14,839 nucleotides of DNA, from positions 1 to 14,839 of the forward strand of contig JAQTWR010000020.1 of NCBI GenBank assembly GCA_028689195.1, given 5' to 3'. Numbering within the stretch: the stretch's first letter is position 1; every line of letters begins with the position of its first letter. The translations under genes and the position numbers were made by a program. Positions 14,259 to 14,839 of the stretch are shown here, in pieces. This stretch comes from Anaerolineales bacterium (GTDB lineage: Bacteria; Chloroflexota; Anaerolineae; Anaerolineales; Villigracilaceae). The notes beneath the pieces were generated by a model, which did not search any database, was not told where the DNA came from, and saw nothing but the letters and a program-made list of their open reading frames with translations.

Positions 14259-14839
14259 ATGAATGCAGTGAACGCGGAACAAGCTTGGCAATCGGTATTA
14301 ACTCAACTTCAAATGGAAATGCCTCGCGCATCTTACGATACCTGGGTGAAGGATACGCGTCCTGTTGCGTACAATAATGGCATTATGACCGTTGGCGTCC
14401 GCAATGCGTATGCGCGCGACTGGCTGGAGAGCCGCCTTTCCAGCACGGTCAGCCGTTTGTTGGTTGGGACTTTGAATTCAAGCGTTTCTGTGGATTTTGT
14501 CGTGTCGCAATCTGAAGACGCGGAATTACGCGTCGAAACTGACTCGGCAGCGCCGTCCAATGAAGCCGCGCTTTCAGAAGATCCAAAGCCGCGTCATGTT
14601 ACGCTTAATCCGCGCTATACGTTTGATACCTATGTGGTCGGCTCTGGTAATCGTCTTGCCCACGCGGCGTGTCAGGCTGTGGCAGAGAAACCCGCCCGCG
14701 CATACAATCCGCTTTTCTTGTACGGCGGCGTAGGACTTGGCAAAACGCACTTATTGCACGCCATCGGTAACGCCTGCCATGCCGACGGTTTGAACGTTCT
14801 TTACGTCTCGTCCGAAGAATTCACGAACGATATGATTAA
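14259..14839 (+). CDS. dnaA: Chromosomal replication initiator DnaA, N-terminal part
   Basis: 193 full codons to the right edge. DnaA binds and melts the replication origin as an ATP-bound filament. Domain I is recognisable (residues 1-85: [22 protein letters not shown]). A variable acidic linker runs to about 115. Domain III then begins with [20 protein letters not shown] and the Walker [11 protein letters not shown] with Lys162. The ATG has GAGGAA at good spacing, and the N-terminus fits the family, so the start is firm. Walker B, the sensor motifs and the DNA-binding domain IV lie beyond the window. An orphan sensor kinase precedes it instead of the common rpmH/rnpA side. Confidence 0.96.
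   Translation, partial: MNAVNAEQAWQSVLTQLQMEMPRASYDTWVKDTRPVAYNNGIMTVGVRNAYARDWLESRLSSTVSRLLVGTLNSSVSVDFVVSQSEDAELRVETDSAAPSNEAALSEDPKPRHVTLNPRYTFDTYVVGSGNRLAHAACQAVAEKPARAYNPLFLYGGVGLGKTHLLHAIGNACHADGLNVLYVSSEEFTNDMI

Overview
The window looks like chromosome from an uncultured member of the Chloroflexota, most likely class Anaerolineae. This is inferred from gene content and codon style: an archaeal-type HMG-CoA synthase, thiolase-like protein and DUF35 protein set, a class II HMG-CoA reductase, a GAF/GAF sensor kinase, and moderate GC with many CGC, GCG and TTT codons. No rRNA, tRNA, CRISPR array or transposase gene was found. The assignment is not proven.

Layout. At the left edge a minus-strand pair reads leftwards: an unrecognised helical-repeat-like protein (3015-4088) and a large SNF2-family ATPase (1-3005, cut by the window edge). 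After a gap of about 0.4 kb comes a small zinc-ribbon/OB-fold DUF35 gene (minus, 4483-4893) with its own terminator. Divergent from it is a GT-C-type membrane glycosyltransferase-like gene (plus, 4999-7155). Its 3' end overlaps a convergent minus-strand mevalonate block. In transcription order that block is HMG-CoA reductase (10709-11992), an AT-rich insert with a 42-residue ORF and a 321-residue unknown protein, HMG-CoA synthase (8369-9445), and a thiolase-like protein (7136-8296). Divergent from the reductase is an orphan cytoplasmic histidine kinase (plus, 12112-13797). A 461-bp non-coding stretch follows, then the start of dnaA (plus, from 14259, cut by the right edge).

How the genes work together. 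HMG-CoA synthase and reductase make mevalonate from acetyl-CoA and acetoacetyl-CoA. The thiolase-like protein and DUF35 protein are the usual partners of the archaeal-type synthase, where they form one complex. Here the thiolase-like protein lacks the nucleophilic cysteine (Gly83 in its place), and the usual GHP histidine is Phe333. It may therefore be a scaffold or an aldolase-like enzyme rather than a true acetoacetyl-CoA thiolase. The DUF35 gene is separated from its partners by the membrane-protein gene on the opposite strand.

Non-coding structure is rich: a 51-bp inverted-repeat element between synthase and thiolase, a compound palindromic element of about 109 bp inside the AT-rich insert, a perfect hairpin terminator after DUF35, a folded GC-rich element upstream of dnaA, and perfect TATAAT boxes exactly 6 nt before three start codons.
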